Program-made: the position numbers and the translations under genes
Shown: piece after piece, positions 1-5,251 of the stretch
How positions within the stretch are numbered: the first letter of the stretch is position 1
How the letters are laid out: each line of letters begins with the position of its first letter
The notes under the pieces: model-generated
Database searches by the model: none
The model's input: the letters and a program-made list of their open reading frames with translations, nothing else
Told to the model about the DNA's origin: nothing
Source of the DNA: an uncultured Robiginitomaculum sp.
Lineage (GTDB): Bacteria; Pseudomonadota; Alphaproteobacteria; Caulobacterales; Maricaulaceae
Assembly: GCA_938003555.1 (NCBI GenBank)
Contig: CALKXN010000191.1
Location: 1-5,251, forward strand
DNA length: 5,251 bases
Reading direction: 5' to 3'

Positions 1-534
1 CGTCGAAAACGGCGCAATCCCAACGGCTTCCGTAAAGACAATCGCCGCTTGAATAATTGCCCAGATGAGGCCGAATTGAAGGAGGCGGTTTTTCCCGCCG
101 GTCACCCAAGCCATCGCCGCAAATAATCCCGACGCGCCGCCGGATGCACCAACCGCCGCGCCGTTACCATTTGTCAGCGACCACCATATCCACTGCGCCA
201 ATCCGCCGATAATGATACTGCCCAGGAATACAGCGATGAACCGCGCATGTTTGCGCCACCCTGTCCCTGCCCCGCGGCACGTCGCAATCCCAAAGATCAG
301 GATCATAAAACTATTCATAATGACATGACTAAAATCAACGTGAAAAAAGCCATGAGAGAGCACAGTATAAGGCGCGCTATATTGGCCTTGGCTATAAAAT
401 AACGTGCCGTAATCCGACAAGATCCGCGCGGGGCTAAACGGCAAGGCCACGAGGATATGAATGGCCAATAATAACCCGCACAAATAAAGCGGCGATTTTT
501 CACTGACGTTAAACATAGGTTCGCGATTTGACAT
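1..534 (-). CDS. Rhomboid family intramembrane serine protease (partial, C-terminus outside window)
   Basis: Seen: an open frame of 178 codons runs from an ATG at 534 off the left edge. It shows a hydrophobic segment at residues ~16-33, then HVDFSHVIMN at 65-74, several further membrane segments (~75-86, ~98-120, ~152-170), and GASGGASGLF at 129-138. Known for the family: rhomboids cut substrates within or near the membrane with a Ser-His dyad. The HxxxxHxxxN spacing of H65, H70 and N74 matches the transmembrane-2 motif of E. coli GlpG (H145/H150/N154). S131 in GASG is the expected nucleophile. The partner histidine normally lies about 50 residues after the serine, so it should fall just outside the window and activity cannot be confirmed here. 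The start is the first ATG of the frame; an in-frame stop lies about 50 bases upstream. No clear Shine-Dalgarno precedes it. The gene is divergent from the GYF-like gene with a 102 bp gap. The substrate is unknown. Confidence 0.9.
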   Translation of the reverse strand, partial: MSNREPMFNVSEKSPLYLCGLLLAIHILVALPFSPARILSDYGTLFYSQGQYSAPYTVLSHGFFHVDFSHVIMNSFMILIFGIATCRGAGTGWRKHARFIAVFLGSIIIGGLAQWIWWSLTNGNGAAVGASGGASGLFAAMAWVTGGKNRLLQFGLIWAIIQAAIVFTEAVGIAPFST

Positions 535-580
535 ATTTGATAGGTGGTATGTGTTGCGGGTAATCTCAAGTAAAAAAACC

Positions 581-589
581 TGTTAGAAT
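581..589 (+). promoter_or_regulatory. Candidate extended -10 promoter for the GYF-like gene
   Basis: TGTTAGAAT fits the extended -10 form TGnTATAAT with one mismatch. It lies about 48 bases before the ATG at 637, in the only non-coding gap upstream of this gene. No good -35 box sits 16-18 bases upstream, which is tolerated with extended -10 elements. This is a pattern match only; no transcription data are available. Confidence 0.35.
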
Positions 590-636
590 CGCCCATAGAG
601 GCTTAAGTCTGTTGAGATTCGGATTGAGGATAGAGC

Positions 637-1203
637 ATGCAGTGGTTTGTACAGGTTAGCGGGCAAGTTTACGGCCCCTATGATGACAGCGTGATGCAAA
701 GCTTTGTCAGTGAAGGCCGCGTGACCGCGCTGTCCAAGATCACGAATGATCCATCCGGCGGATTTTATGACGCTGCCGCCTATGACATTTACAATTTTTG
801 GGCCGGAACAGGCCAAGCGCAGGTCAATGCGCCGGACATTCCGATGCATCGGTTTTCAGCGCCTATGGCGCAAGCGCCTCTTGATGTCACGCTCGCAGAT
901 GATCCTTCACTTGCAGCCCTTCAAGATGAACTGGTGTTTACAATCATGGCCGAGATCCGCTCTGGCGACACCATGGCTTTTTTACAAACGCTGCAGACCT
1001 TTGGCCGCGTCGAGCGCATTGGCGAAACGCTCTGGGCGCTGCGGGGCATTTCGACGGTAGAGCAGCTGCGCAATGCCTTGTCCTCAACACTTGGACGTCA
1101 AGACCGCATGTTCATTGTCGACAGCGTGAACAATCGCACCGCATGGTTTAACATCGGCGCGGATTTGGATAAGCGCATTCGCGATTTATGGAATGATGAG
1201 TAG
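637..1203 (+). CDS. GYF_2-like domain protein with Cas2/SinR-like C-terminal region
   Basis: Seen: 188 residues, no signal peptide or membrane segment, so probably cytoplasmic. Residues 1-47 (MQWFVQVSGQVYGPYDD, then FVSEGRVTALSKI) follow the W-x-V-x-x-x-G-x-x-Y-G-P-Y pattern with a later S-E-G-R typical of GYF_2/DUF4339 modules, which are thought to bind proline-rich peptides. Residues ~58-95 look like a linker rich in Ala, Pro and Gln. Residues ~97-186 alternate predicted strands and helices. They contain ERIGETLWAL (126-135), ISTVEQLRNAL (138-148), DRMFIVDSV (156-164) and TAWFNIG (168-174), a pattern that resembles small ferredoxin-like folds of the Cas2/SinR/VapD type. That similarity is by eye only. 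GAGGA at 626-630, six bases before the ATG, supports the start. The gene is divergent from the rhomboid and convergent with thyA. The function is unknown; no CRISPR array or cas gene is nearby, so this is not a CRISPR Cas2. Confidence 0.88.
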   Translation: MQWFVQVSGQVYGPYDDSVMQSFVSEGRVTALSKITNDPSGGFYDAAAYDIYNFWAGTGQAQVNAPDIPMHRFSAPMAQAPLDVTLADDPSLAALQDELVFTIMAEIRSGDTMAFLQTLQTFGRVERIGETLWALRGISTVEQLRNALSSTLGRQDRMFIVDSVNNRTAWFNIGADLDKRIRDLWNDE

Positions 1204-1227
1204 CGGCTCGCTTTAATCTGCGTGGCA

Positions 1228-1320
1228 TAGTCTTGCCCCAGCGCATTTATGCGCGCGTCGCGGCGGCCTCATCATATTTATCATGGGGGCTTAGTCGAAT
1301 TTGGATTGACCGCAAGACTA
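1228..1320. repeat. Inverted repeat in the convergent gap between the GYF-like gene and thyA
   Basis: TAGTCTTGC (1228-1236) and GCAAGACTA (1312-1320) are perfect 9-base inverse complements separated by 75 bases. A second, smaller hairpin lies between them: GCGCA-TTTA-TGCGC at 1241-1254. The right arm ends one base before the thyA stop codon complement at 1322. No T-tract follows either hairpin, so neither is a classic intrinsic terminator, although both could take part in ending two converging transcripts. The rest of the 118-base gap shows no reading frame or RNA gene that I can recognise. Confidence 0.4.
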
Positions 1321-1321
1321 C

Positions 1322-2116
1322 CTAAACCGCGACTTTACCCGCAATATGCGGATGGGCGTCATAGCCGAAGATTTTGACGTCTTCATATGTGAAGTCATAA
1401 ATCGATGTGATGTCTTTATTCAGCTTTAAGCGCGGCAGGGGTTTAGGCTCGCGGGTGAGCTGTAACTTAACCTGCTCAAAGTGATTTGAATAAATATGCG
1501 CGTCGCCAAATGTGTGAACAAAGTCGCCAAGTTCGAGATCGCAGACCTGTGCCATCATCGCAGTGAGTAGCGCGTAGCTGGCAATGTTAAAGGGCACGCC
1601 GAGGAAAATATCTGCGCTGCGTTGGTAAAGCTGGCAGGACAGTTTTCCATCCGCGACATGAAATTGAAACAGACAGTGACAGGGCGGCAGAGCCATGTCG
1701 TCGACATCCGCCGGATTCCACGCGCTAACAATATGACGGCGCGAATTAGGATTGGTTTTTATCGCCTCAATGACTTTATCGACTTGGTCAATAACTGCGC
1801 CATCCGGGCCTTCCCAGCGGCGCCACTGTTTACCGTAAACCGGGCCAAGATTGCCCTTCTCATCGGCCCATTCATCCCAAATTCGAACGCCATTTTCTTG
1901 GAGATATTTGATATTCGTATCCCCGGCGAGAAACCAGATCAGCTCGTGGACGATAGATTTTTTGTGCAGTTTTTTTGTCGTGACCATCGGAAAGCCATCC
2001 GCCAGATCAAAACGCATTTGATAGCCAAAGACGCCGCGCGTCCCTGTGCCGGTGCGGTCCATTCGGTCAGTACCATTTTCCATGACGTGAGATAAAAGGT
2101 CGAGATATTGCTGCAT
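1322..2116 (-). CDS. thyA: Thymidylate synthase (ThyA)
   Basis: Makes dTMP from dUMP using 5,10-methylenetetrahydrofolate as both carbon donor and reductant; cytoplasmic homodimer. From the ATG at 2116 the protein has 264 residues, the length of E. coli ThyA, and the regions I compared from memory align without gaps. Visible landmarks: DRTGTGT near residue 20 (phosphate-binding Arg), WDEWADE with [13 protein letters not shown]-equivalent [12 protein letters not shown], the catalytic Cys in [10 protein letters not shown] (position 146 by alignment), [30 protein letters not shown], and the C-terminal AGKVAV. The frame stays open upstream to an ATG at 2185 (23 extra residues), but that extension has no family counterpart, so 2116 is preferred. 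Neither start has a convincing Shine-Dalgarno. ThyA often sits with folA; here it stands alone, convergent with the GYF-like gene and divergent from the secreted-protein gene. Confidence 0.98.
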   Translation of the reverse strand: MQQYLDLLSHVMENGTDRMDRTGTGTRGVFGYQMRFDLADGFPMVTTKKLHKKSIVHELIWFLAGDTNIKYLQENGVRIWDEWADEKGNLGPVYGKQWRRWEGPDGAVIDQVDKVIEAIKTNPNSRRHIVSAWNPADVDDMALPPCHCLFQFHVADGKLSCQLYQRSADIFLGVPFNIASYALLTAMMAQVCDLELGDFVHTFGDAHIYSNHFEQVKLQLTREPKPLPRLKLNKDITSIYDFTYEDVKIFGYDAHPHIAGKVAV

Positions 2117-2235
2117 GGCGCGACCATAGACGATTCTGCGTAATAAAAAAGCGTCCTGATGCGTGACCGCCATCACACAACGCATATGAGAGATTCGTTA
2201 CCCCCCACTCCACCACGGGCACTACCGCCCATATT

Positions 2236-2242
2236 GATGGAG
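2236..2242 (+). promoter_or_regulatory. Ribosome binding site for the secreted cysteine-repeat protein
   Basis: GATGGAG lies six bases before the ATG at 2249 and fixes that start. A small GC hairpin, GGGC (2217-2220) / GCCC (2227-2230) with loop ACTACC, sits directly upstream and would fall in the mRNA leader. No convincing -35/-10 pair was found in 2117-2248. Confidence 0.6.
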
Positions 2243-2248
2243 TAAATA

Positions 2249-3292
2249 ATGACATATTCTAAAACGAGATTGTTAGCGGGCGCTACTCTGGCCTTCGCGA
2301 TGATGGCGGCGTCTAGCGCGCAGGCCCAAACGGTAAGCGGCGCAGTTAACGCCGATAATCGCTACATGGTGACCGTGTCCCAAGGCAGCAATAACACAAT
2401 CATGCACACTGCGCCTGTCAACTATAGCTGGGGCAGCACAGATCGCTTCTCATTTAATATTAACAGCCCTGACATCAAACAGTGCCATGTCAATGTTATC
2501 GTCTGGGGCGATGGTCGTGTCGCAGAAGGCTTTGCGGGCACACTGACTGGAAATGGCGGCACAGTTTATTCCGGTAATGGCTTTAACGGCAAAGATAGCG
2601 GCATGAATGCCGGCGGCGTTAGCGGCGTGCCCTCCCTAAGCGATCTTAACATTATGTCTCCAGCCACAAGCGGCGGTGTCACCAGCACAGGTCTGGCGTC
2701 CGGTCATCAAGTTTGGGGCAATGTCGCCAATAATTATCTCGGTTCAGATTTCGGTGCGTCCTCTGTCCCATCTAATTTCAGCTGGATTCGCCCGGCGACG
2801 TTGTCGCCTTCAGATCCCCGGACAAAGAACTACATGGTCTTCTCTACGCCTTGCGCAAATTTGATTAAACCCAAGCCCGTTGCCGTGCATATGCCGGGTG
2901 AGCATTATCAGTGCTATAGCCTTGAGAAAGGGGACCGCCTTGAGAAAGAAGAGATCACGATACGAGACCAATTCGGACGCTCTAATGCTGTGCTTGGCAC
3001 GCCGCGTATGCTCTGTAACCCCTCAAGCAAACGTCATGGTGACAAAGAATACCGCATTGAGAACGAAAAGCGTCATCTCGTCTGTTATGATTACGTAAGT
3101 CAGCAAGACACACGCTCGCACAACCTACGCATTAACAATCAATTTGCCCCGGATGAAGTTGTTTCAACCCGTCGACAGATGTTCTGCGTGCCGTCCTCCA
3201 AAGAGCATATTGACCGCATAACGGAGCCAAAAGAAACACGTTATGAACGCACACGCCCAGCGCGCCCTGCGCCGCACATACAACGCCGCTAG
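2249..3292 (+). CDS. Secreted protein with two C-terminal cysteine repeats (DUF7450-like), function unknown
   Basis: Seen: 347 residues. Residues 1-26 form a Sec signal peptide (basic TYSKTR, a hydrophobic Ala-rich core, then an AQA site cleaved before Q27), so the mature protein is exported. Residues ~30-205 are Gly/Ser/Asn-rich with VNADNRYMVTV (33-43) and VIVWGDGRVAEGFAG (83-97). This resembles beta-sandwich 'DN-Y' domains of secreted bacterial proteins, though I cannot name the family with certainty. Residues 219-261 and 276-318 are two repeats of the form H-x-x-C-Y ... DQFG/NQFA ... C-x-P-S-S-K, in which C222/C256 and C279/C313 are each 34 apart. This matches the HFKCY...LCNP repeat found in secreted proteins of deltaproteobacteria and relatives, which I believe is DUF7450 (name from memory). 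C79 and C202 could make a third pair. The tail (330-347) is basic and Pro-rich. The gene is monocistronic: GATGGAG lies upstream and a strong terminator follows. Enzymatic motifs were not seen; binding or structural roles are possible. Confidence 0.9.
   Translation: MTYSKTRLLAGATLAFAMMAASSAQAQTVSGAVNADNRYMVTVSQGSNNTIMHTAPVNYSWGSTDRFSFNINSPDIKQCHVNVIVWGDGRVAEGFAGTLTGNGGTVYSGNGFNGKDSGMNAGGVSGVPSLSDLNIMSPATSGGVTSTGLASGHQVWGNVANNYLGSDFGASSVPSNFSWIRPATLSPSDPRTKNYMVFSTPCANLIKPKPVAVHMPGEHYQCYSLEKGDRLEKEEITIRDQFGRSNAVLGTPRMLCNPSSKRHGDKEYRIENEKRHLVCYDYVSQQDTRSHNLRINNQFAPDEVVSTRRQMFCVPSSKEHIDRITEPKETRYERTRPARPAPHIQRR
2903..3202 (+). repeat. Two coding cysteine repeats within the secreted protein
   Basis: Residues 219-261 and 276-318 of the secreted protein align as a tandem pair with a pitch of 57 residues. 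Shared positions are His-x-x-Cys-Tyr at the start, a Gln-Phe pair in the middle (QFG and QFA), and Cys-x-Pro-Ser-Ser-Lys at the end. The repeat is at the protein level; the DNA copies have diverged, so it is an old duplication and not a recent one. The cysteine spacing of 34 is identical in both, which suggests one disulfide per repeat in the periplasm or outside the cell. Confidence 0.75.
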
Positions 3293-3310
3293 GGAACATA
3301 GCCTATTTGA

Positions 3311-3337
3311 AGACCCCGGATTTTCGGGGTCTTTTTT
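3311..3337 (+). terminator. Rho-independent terminator after the secreted-protein gene
   Basis: AGACCCCG (3311-3318) pairs perfectly with CGGGGTCT (3325-3332) around the loop GATTTT. A run of T to 3337 follows, starting 18 bases after the stop codon at 3292. Outer A-T pairing can lengthen the stem. The opposite strand lacks a T-tract after the stem, so the element works mainly for the plus-strand gene. Confidence 0.93.
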
Positions 3338-3380
3338 AACTTACTCATCATCATGTTAAAATGATCGGCAGCGCGAAGAA

Positions 3381-3544
3381 TTACAATGCAATGCGATCAA
3401 GCATATCGCGATAGAGACCGCTATGGTCACCCTGATGGTTCTCCATATCCGGCTTCGTTAAACATCCTTTTGGAGCAATATAGCTATCAATACGTTTCTT
3501 AGGCACTTTATGCCACGCGATTACACGCGTTTTGGTTTACGCAT
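3381..3544 (-). pseudogene. Small reading frame overlapping the M14 stop, interrupted by an apparent one-base frameshift
   Basis: Seen: the TGA of the M14 peptidase overlaps an ATG (TGATG; ATG at 3544-3542), a usual sign of translational coupling. That frame reads MRKPKRV and stops. The -1 frame is open from 3536 to a TAA at 3383-3381 and reads TKTRVIAWHKVPKKRID, then a 34-residue tail including YIAPKGCL and GLYRDMLDRIAL. One extra A in the run at 3530-3533 (four T on the plus strand) would join the two into a 54-residue basic protein, MRKPKTRVIAWHKVPKK and onward. The break may be a real mutation, a homopolymer sequencing error, or -1 slippage on AAA. A shorter unbroken product could start at GTG 3506-3504 (41 residues), but no Shine-Dalgarno precedes it. 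I do not recognise a family. The stretch 3338-3380 downstream holds nothing I can support. Confidence 0.45.
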
Positions 3545-4659
3545 CAAATATCATCAATCACAGCCAGCATGGCCGGTAAAACATCGTGGCCGAGCCCCGC
3601 GCTGCGTTCTGCGCTCCAACCAAAATCAGCATCCGGATGATTGGCATCATCCTTAAATGGCATCTCGAGCGTGGCTGATAAACACCGGAAACGGTGCGCT
3701 GTCCAATTGGTCGCCATCGTCAAATTTGCCGTGCCGGGAGAGGCTGTCCCATAGCCAAATTTACGCTGAAAAGCTGGCGTGGACTTTTCATATTCTGATT
3801 GAAATTTATCCAGTAAAGCTTGATCTTTAAGCGTCCAGCCTTCAACGCCCTCAGCGCCCGCAATGAAATTATACGGAAGCGCTTCATCCCCGTGAACATC
3901 TAGAGCCAAGTTAACGCCTGTCTCATCCATTTTGTCCATGACAAGTTTGACTTCGGGGCTACGTTCCATTGTGGCAACGCCCCATTCCCGGTTCAAATTT
4001 GCGCCCGCCGCATTTGTTCTTAAATTGCCGCGCACGCCGCCATCAGGGTTCATATTGGGGACGACATAAAAACTAGCCTTAGCCAGAAGCGCCTGCGCAA
4101 CTTTATCATTGCCGTCAGTCAAACGGCCCAAAAAGCCTTCCATCCACCACTCCGCCATTGTTTCTCCGGGATGTTGGCGGGCGTCGACCCAAATGGTTTT
4201 ACTGCCGCCCGCGACATGAAGAAGGTCGATGTTTTGCCCGTCCAAACTTTGGCCCAGCACGCTGTGCGTCACGCCTTCTTTGGCGGCATGTTCTTTAATG
4301 AGCGCATGATGCCGCGCCATGGGGTAAGGCGCAAAATAAGCATACCATACCGTATCATGTGAGGGCGTGTGTAAAATTGTGAGAACGCCATTCTCATAAC
4401 TTGTCGGAACTCGAAACCATGTTTCATCATCATAACTGGCGCAGGCTGAATAATTCTCCCACCCGCTTTTAAAAGCAGCCTCACCCGCATTTTCCAGCCC
4501 CATATTTAGCGTTCGCCCTTGCACGCCATCCACGCGGTAATAAAACCACTGGAAAAAATCTGAAGCATTATCTTTCTCAATATTGAGACGAATTTTATCA
4601 GGAGTCTTAGAATCAATGACGTGAATATTGCCGCCGTCAAAATCAGATGTAATTTTCAT
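3544..4659 (-). CDS. M14 family zinc carboxypeptidase, cytosolic carboxypeptidase (CCP/AGBL)-like
   Basis: Seen: 371 residues, no signal peptide, so cytoplasmic. Residues ~1-115 look like the beta-rich N-terminal domain of CCP-type enzymes (FQWFYYRV at 36-43, YFAPYP at 108-113). The peptidase domain follows. Zinc ligands are H163 and E166 in RQHPGETMAEWWMEG and H256 in LDVHGDE. Substrate-binding residues lie in NMNPDGGVRGNLRTN (202-216) and ANLNREW (220-226, N223/R224). The catalytic Glu is E332 in TLEMPFK. All catalytic positions are present and the length is normal for bacterial members. Eukaryotic relatives remove glutamates from tubulin tails; the bacterial substrate is generally unknown. 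The start is ATG 4659, preceded by GTGAGG at an 8-base spacing. It lies 58 bp after the NAGS/K stop on the same strand, with no terminator between, so co-transcription is likely. Its stop codon overlaps the ATG of the small downstream frame. Confidence 0.93.
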   Translation of the reverse strand: MKITSDFDGGNIHVIDSKTPDKIRLNIEKDNASDFFQWFYYRVDGVQGRTLNMGLENAGEAAFKSGWENYSACASYDDETWFRVPTSYENGVLTILHTPSHDTVWYAYFAPYPMARHHALIKEHAAKEGVTHSVLGQSLDGQNIDLLHVAGGSKTIWVDARQHPGETMAEWWMEGFLGRLTDGNDKVAQALLAKASFYVVPNMNPDGGVRGNLRTNAAGANLNREWGVATMERSPEVKLVMDKMDETGVNLALDVHGDEALPYNFIAGAEGVEGWTLKDQALLDKFQSEYEKSTPAFQRKFGYGTASPGTANLTMATNWTAHRFRCLSATLEMPFKDDANHPDADFGWSAERSAGLGHDVLPAMLAVIDDI

Positions 4660-4717
4660 GTCATGCGCCTCACTTTATATATTTTTACAACGCCTTGCAC
4701 AGATTCTTAGAGCCTGA

Positions 4718-5251
4718 CTAGCCATTGCGTTCATATTCGAAATCATGAGGCGCGCTCGCAGCGGCAATGATCGCCCCGGGAATTTCTGGCGCGTCCAGAC
4801 CTTTCCAAAAAATGCGCCAATCCCCGCTAACCTGCATGCCGTCACACGCATTCATATACCAATTATTGAACGGGTTTGCTTCGCGCGAACGCCAGAAAAA
4901 AGCTGGAATTTCGGTGCAGGATTGCTCCCAAATATCGCGAGCGATACCTTCGCCTTGCGCCTCACGATTCACCCAAAATTTAGAGAGATAAGGCAGCCCT
5001 GACAGCTCGTTAAATATCGCGCCGCCTCTAAAGTTCTTCTCGATGAGTATGCGGTGTATTGGCCGTTTAAAAAACGCTTTATCGAGCGGCTTGGAAAAGG
5101 CCTCCTCAATACCGCTGCGTAGGGCATGGATGTCCAGCCCGTCATAAGTTGCGTGAGAGTTTATCTCTGCGGCGCGGCGCATCAAAGTACCCGACCCCGT
5201 CGTCGTGAACAACTCAGCGAGCAGGTTCAGCGGCGAGGCCATCACATAGCT
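4718..5251 (-). CDS. Bifunctional N-acetylglutamate kinase/synthase, C-terminal acetyltransferase domain (partial)
   Basis: Seen: the frame enters from the right edge with no start in the window (177 residues visible) and stops at TAG 4718-4720. Visible residue 15 onward reads FTTTGSGTLMRR, the linker between the amino-acid kinase and the acetyltransferase domain. Then come FRGGAIF (74-80), GLPYLSKFWV (85-94), REAQGEGIARDIW (96-108), FFWRSREANPFNNWY (118-132) and GDWRIFWKGL (143-152). Q99-x-x-G102-x-A104 is the acetyl-CoA pyrophosphate loop of GNAT folds. The set matches the vertebrate-like NAT (DUF619) domain fused to ArgB in Maricaulis and Xanthomonas, where one protein makes N-acetylglutamate and phosphorylates it, the first two steps of arginine synthesis; arginine feedback is known for that group. 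The kinase domain is inferred to lie to the right. A GTG/ATG pair at 5245-5240 is internal, not the start. The M14 gene follows 58 bp downstream. Confidence 0.92.
   Translation of the reverse strand, partial: SYVMASPLNLLAELFTTTGSGTLMRRAAEINSHATYDGLDIHALRSGIEEAFSKPLDKAFFKRPIHRILIEKNFRGGAIFNELSGLPYLSKFWVNREAQGEGIARDIWEQSCTEIPAFFWRSREANPFNNWYMNACDGMQVSGDWRIFWKGLDAPEIPGAIIAAASAPHDFEYERNG

Noticed and set aside
315..596. 93-codon minus-strand frame overlapping the rhomboid start region
   Set aside because: It is out of frame with the rhomboid, whose transmembrane and catalytic motifs are well matched. The translation has no family features.
583..849. 88-codon minus-strand frame over the start of the GYF-like gene
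   Set aside because: It is antisense to a gene with a good ribosome site and a domain match. No support for coding.
746..1060. 104-codon plus-strand frame inside the GYF-like gene
   Set aside because: It is an alternative frame of a better supported gene; its composition (Arg/Leu/Cys-rich) is typical of an out-of-frame reading.
925..1194. Possible genuine CRISPR Cas2
   Set aside because: The fold resemblance is only by eye, the region is fused to a GYF-like module, and there is no repeat-spacer array or other cas gene in the window.
1622..2095. 157-codon open frame on the plus strand, antisense to thyA
   Set aside because: It lies wholly inside thyA, whose protein motifs are unmistakable. 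The antisense product has no recognisable domain and no clear ribosome site, so it is a shadow frame.
2163..2190. GTGACC and TATGAG as a -35/-10 pair for the secreted-protein gene
   Set aside because: Each box matches consensus at only about four of six positions, and the region is short, so chance is likely.
3311..3337. Bidirectional terminator also serving the NAGS/K-M14 unit
   Set aside because: On the minus strand the stem is followed by CAAATAGG and not by a T-tract, so it does not fit an intrinsic terminator in that direction.

Overview
This window looks like chromosomal DNA of an alphaproteobacterium of intermediate GC content. The best clue is a fused N-acetylglutamate kinase/synthase entering from the right edge, an architecture known from Maricaulis-type alphaproteobacteria and from xanthomonads. 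A Maricaulales/Hyphomonadaceae-like marine host is therefore my guess, but this is inference. I see no rRNA or tRNA gene, insertion sequence, CRISPR array or phage gene.

Layout, left to right. (1) 1-534, minus: the N-terminal 178 residues of a rhomboid intramembrane serine protease, cut by the window edge just before its expected catalytic histidine. (2) 637-1203, plus, divergent from the rhomboid: a 188-residue protein with an N-terminal GYF_2-like module and a C-terminal region that reads like a small Cas2/SinR-type alpha/beta fold. (3) 1322-2116, minus, convergent with gene 2: thyA, thymidylate synthase, 264 residues, with all key motifs and no folA beside it. (4) 2249-3292, plus, divergent from thyA: a secreted protein with a signal peptide, an unassigned N-terminal domain and two C-terminal cysteine repeats. 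It ends in a strong intrinsic terminator at 3311-3337. (5) 3381-5251, minus: a probable transcription unit of the fused NAGK/NAGS C-terminus, an M14 cytosolic-carboxypeptidase-like zinc peptidase 58 bp downstream, and a small reading frame whose ATG overlaps the peptidase stop codon. That small frame is broken after seven codons and would become a 54-residue protein with one extra base in an A4 run.

How the genes relate. ThyA makes dTMP and the fused NAGS/K starts arginine biosynthesis; both are housekeeping. The rhomboid/GYF pair shares a short divergent promoter region, and the thyA/secreted-protein pair shares another, but neither shows an obvious functional link. The NAGS/K-M14 pair is the most operon-like arrangement. 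No single stretch amounts to a clear new system. The most useful leads are the frameshifted or hidden small gene, the GYF plus Cas2-like protein, the secreted cysteine-repeat protein and the NAGS/K-M14 neighbourhood.
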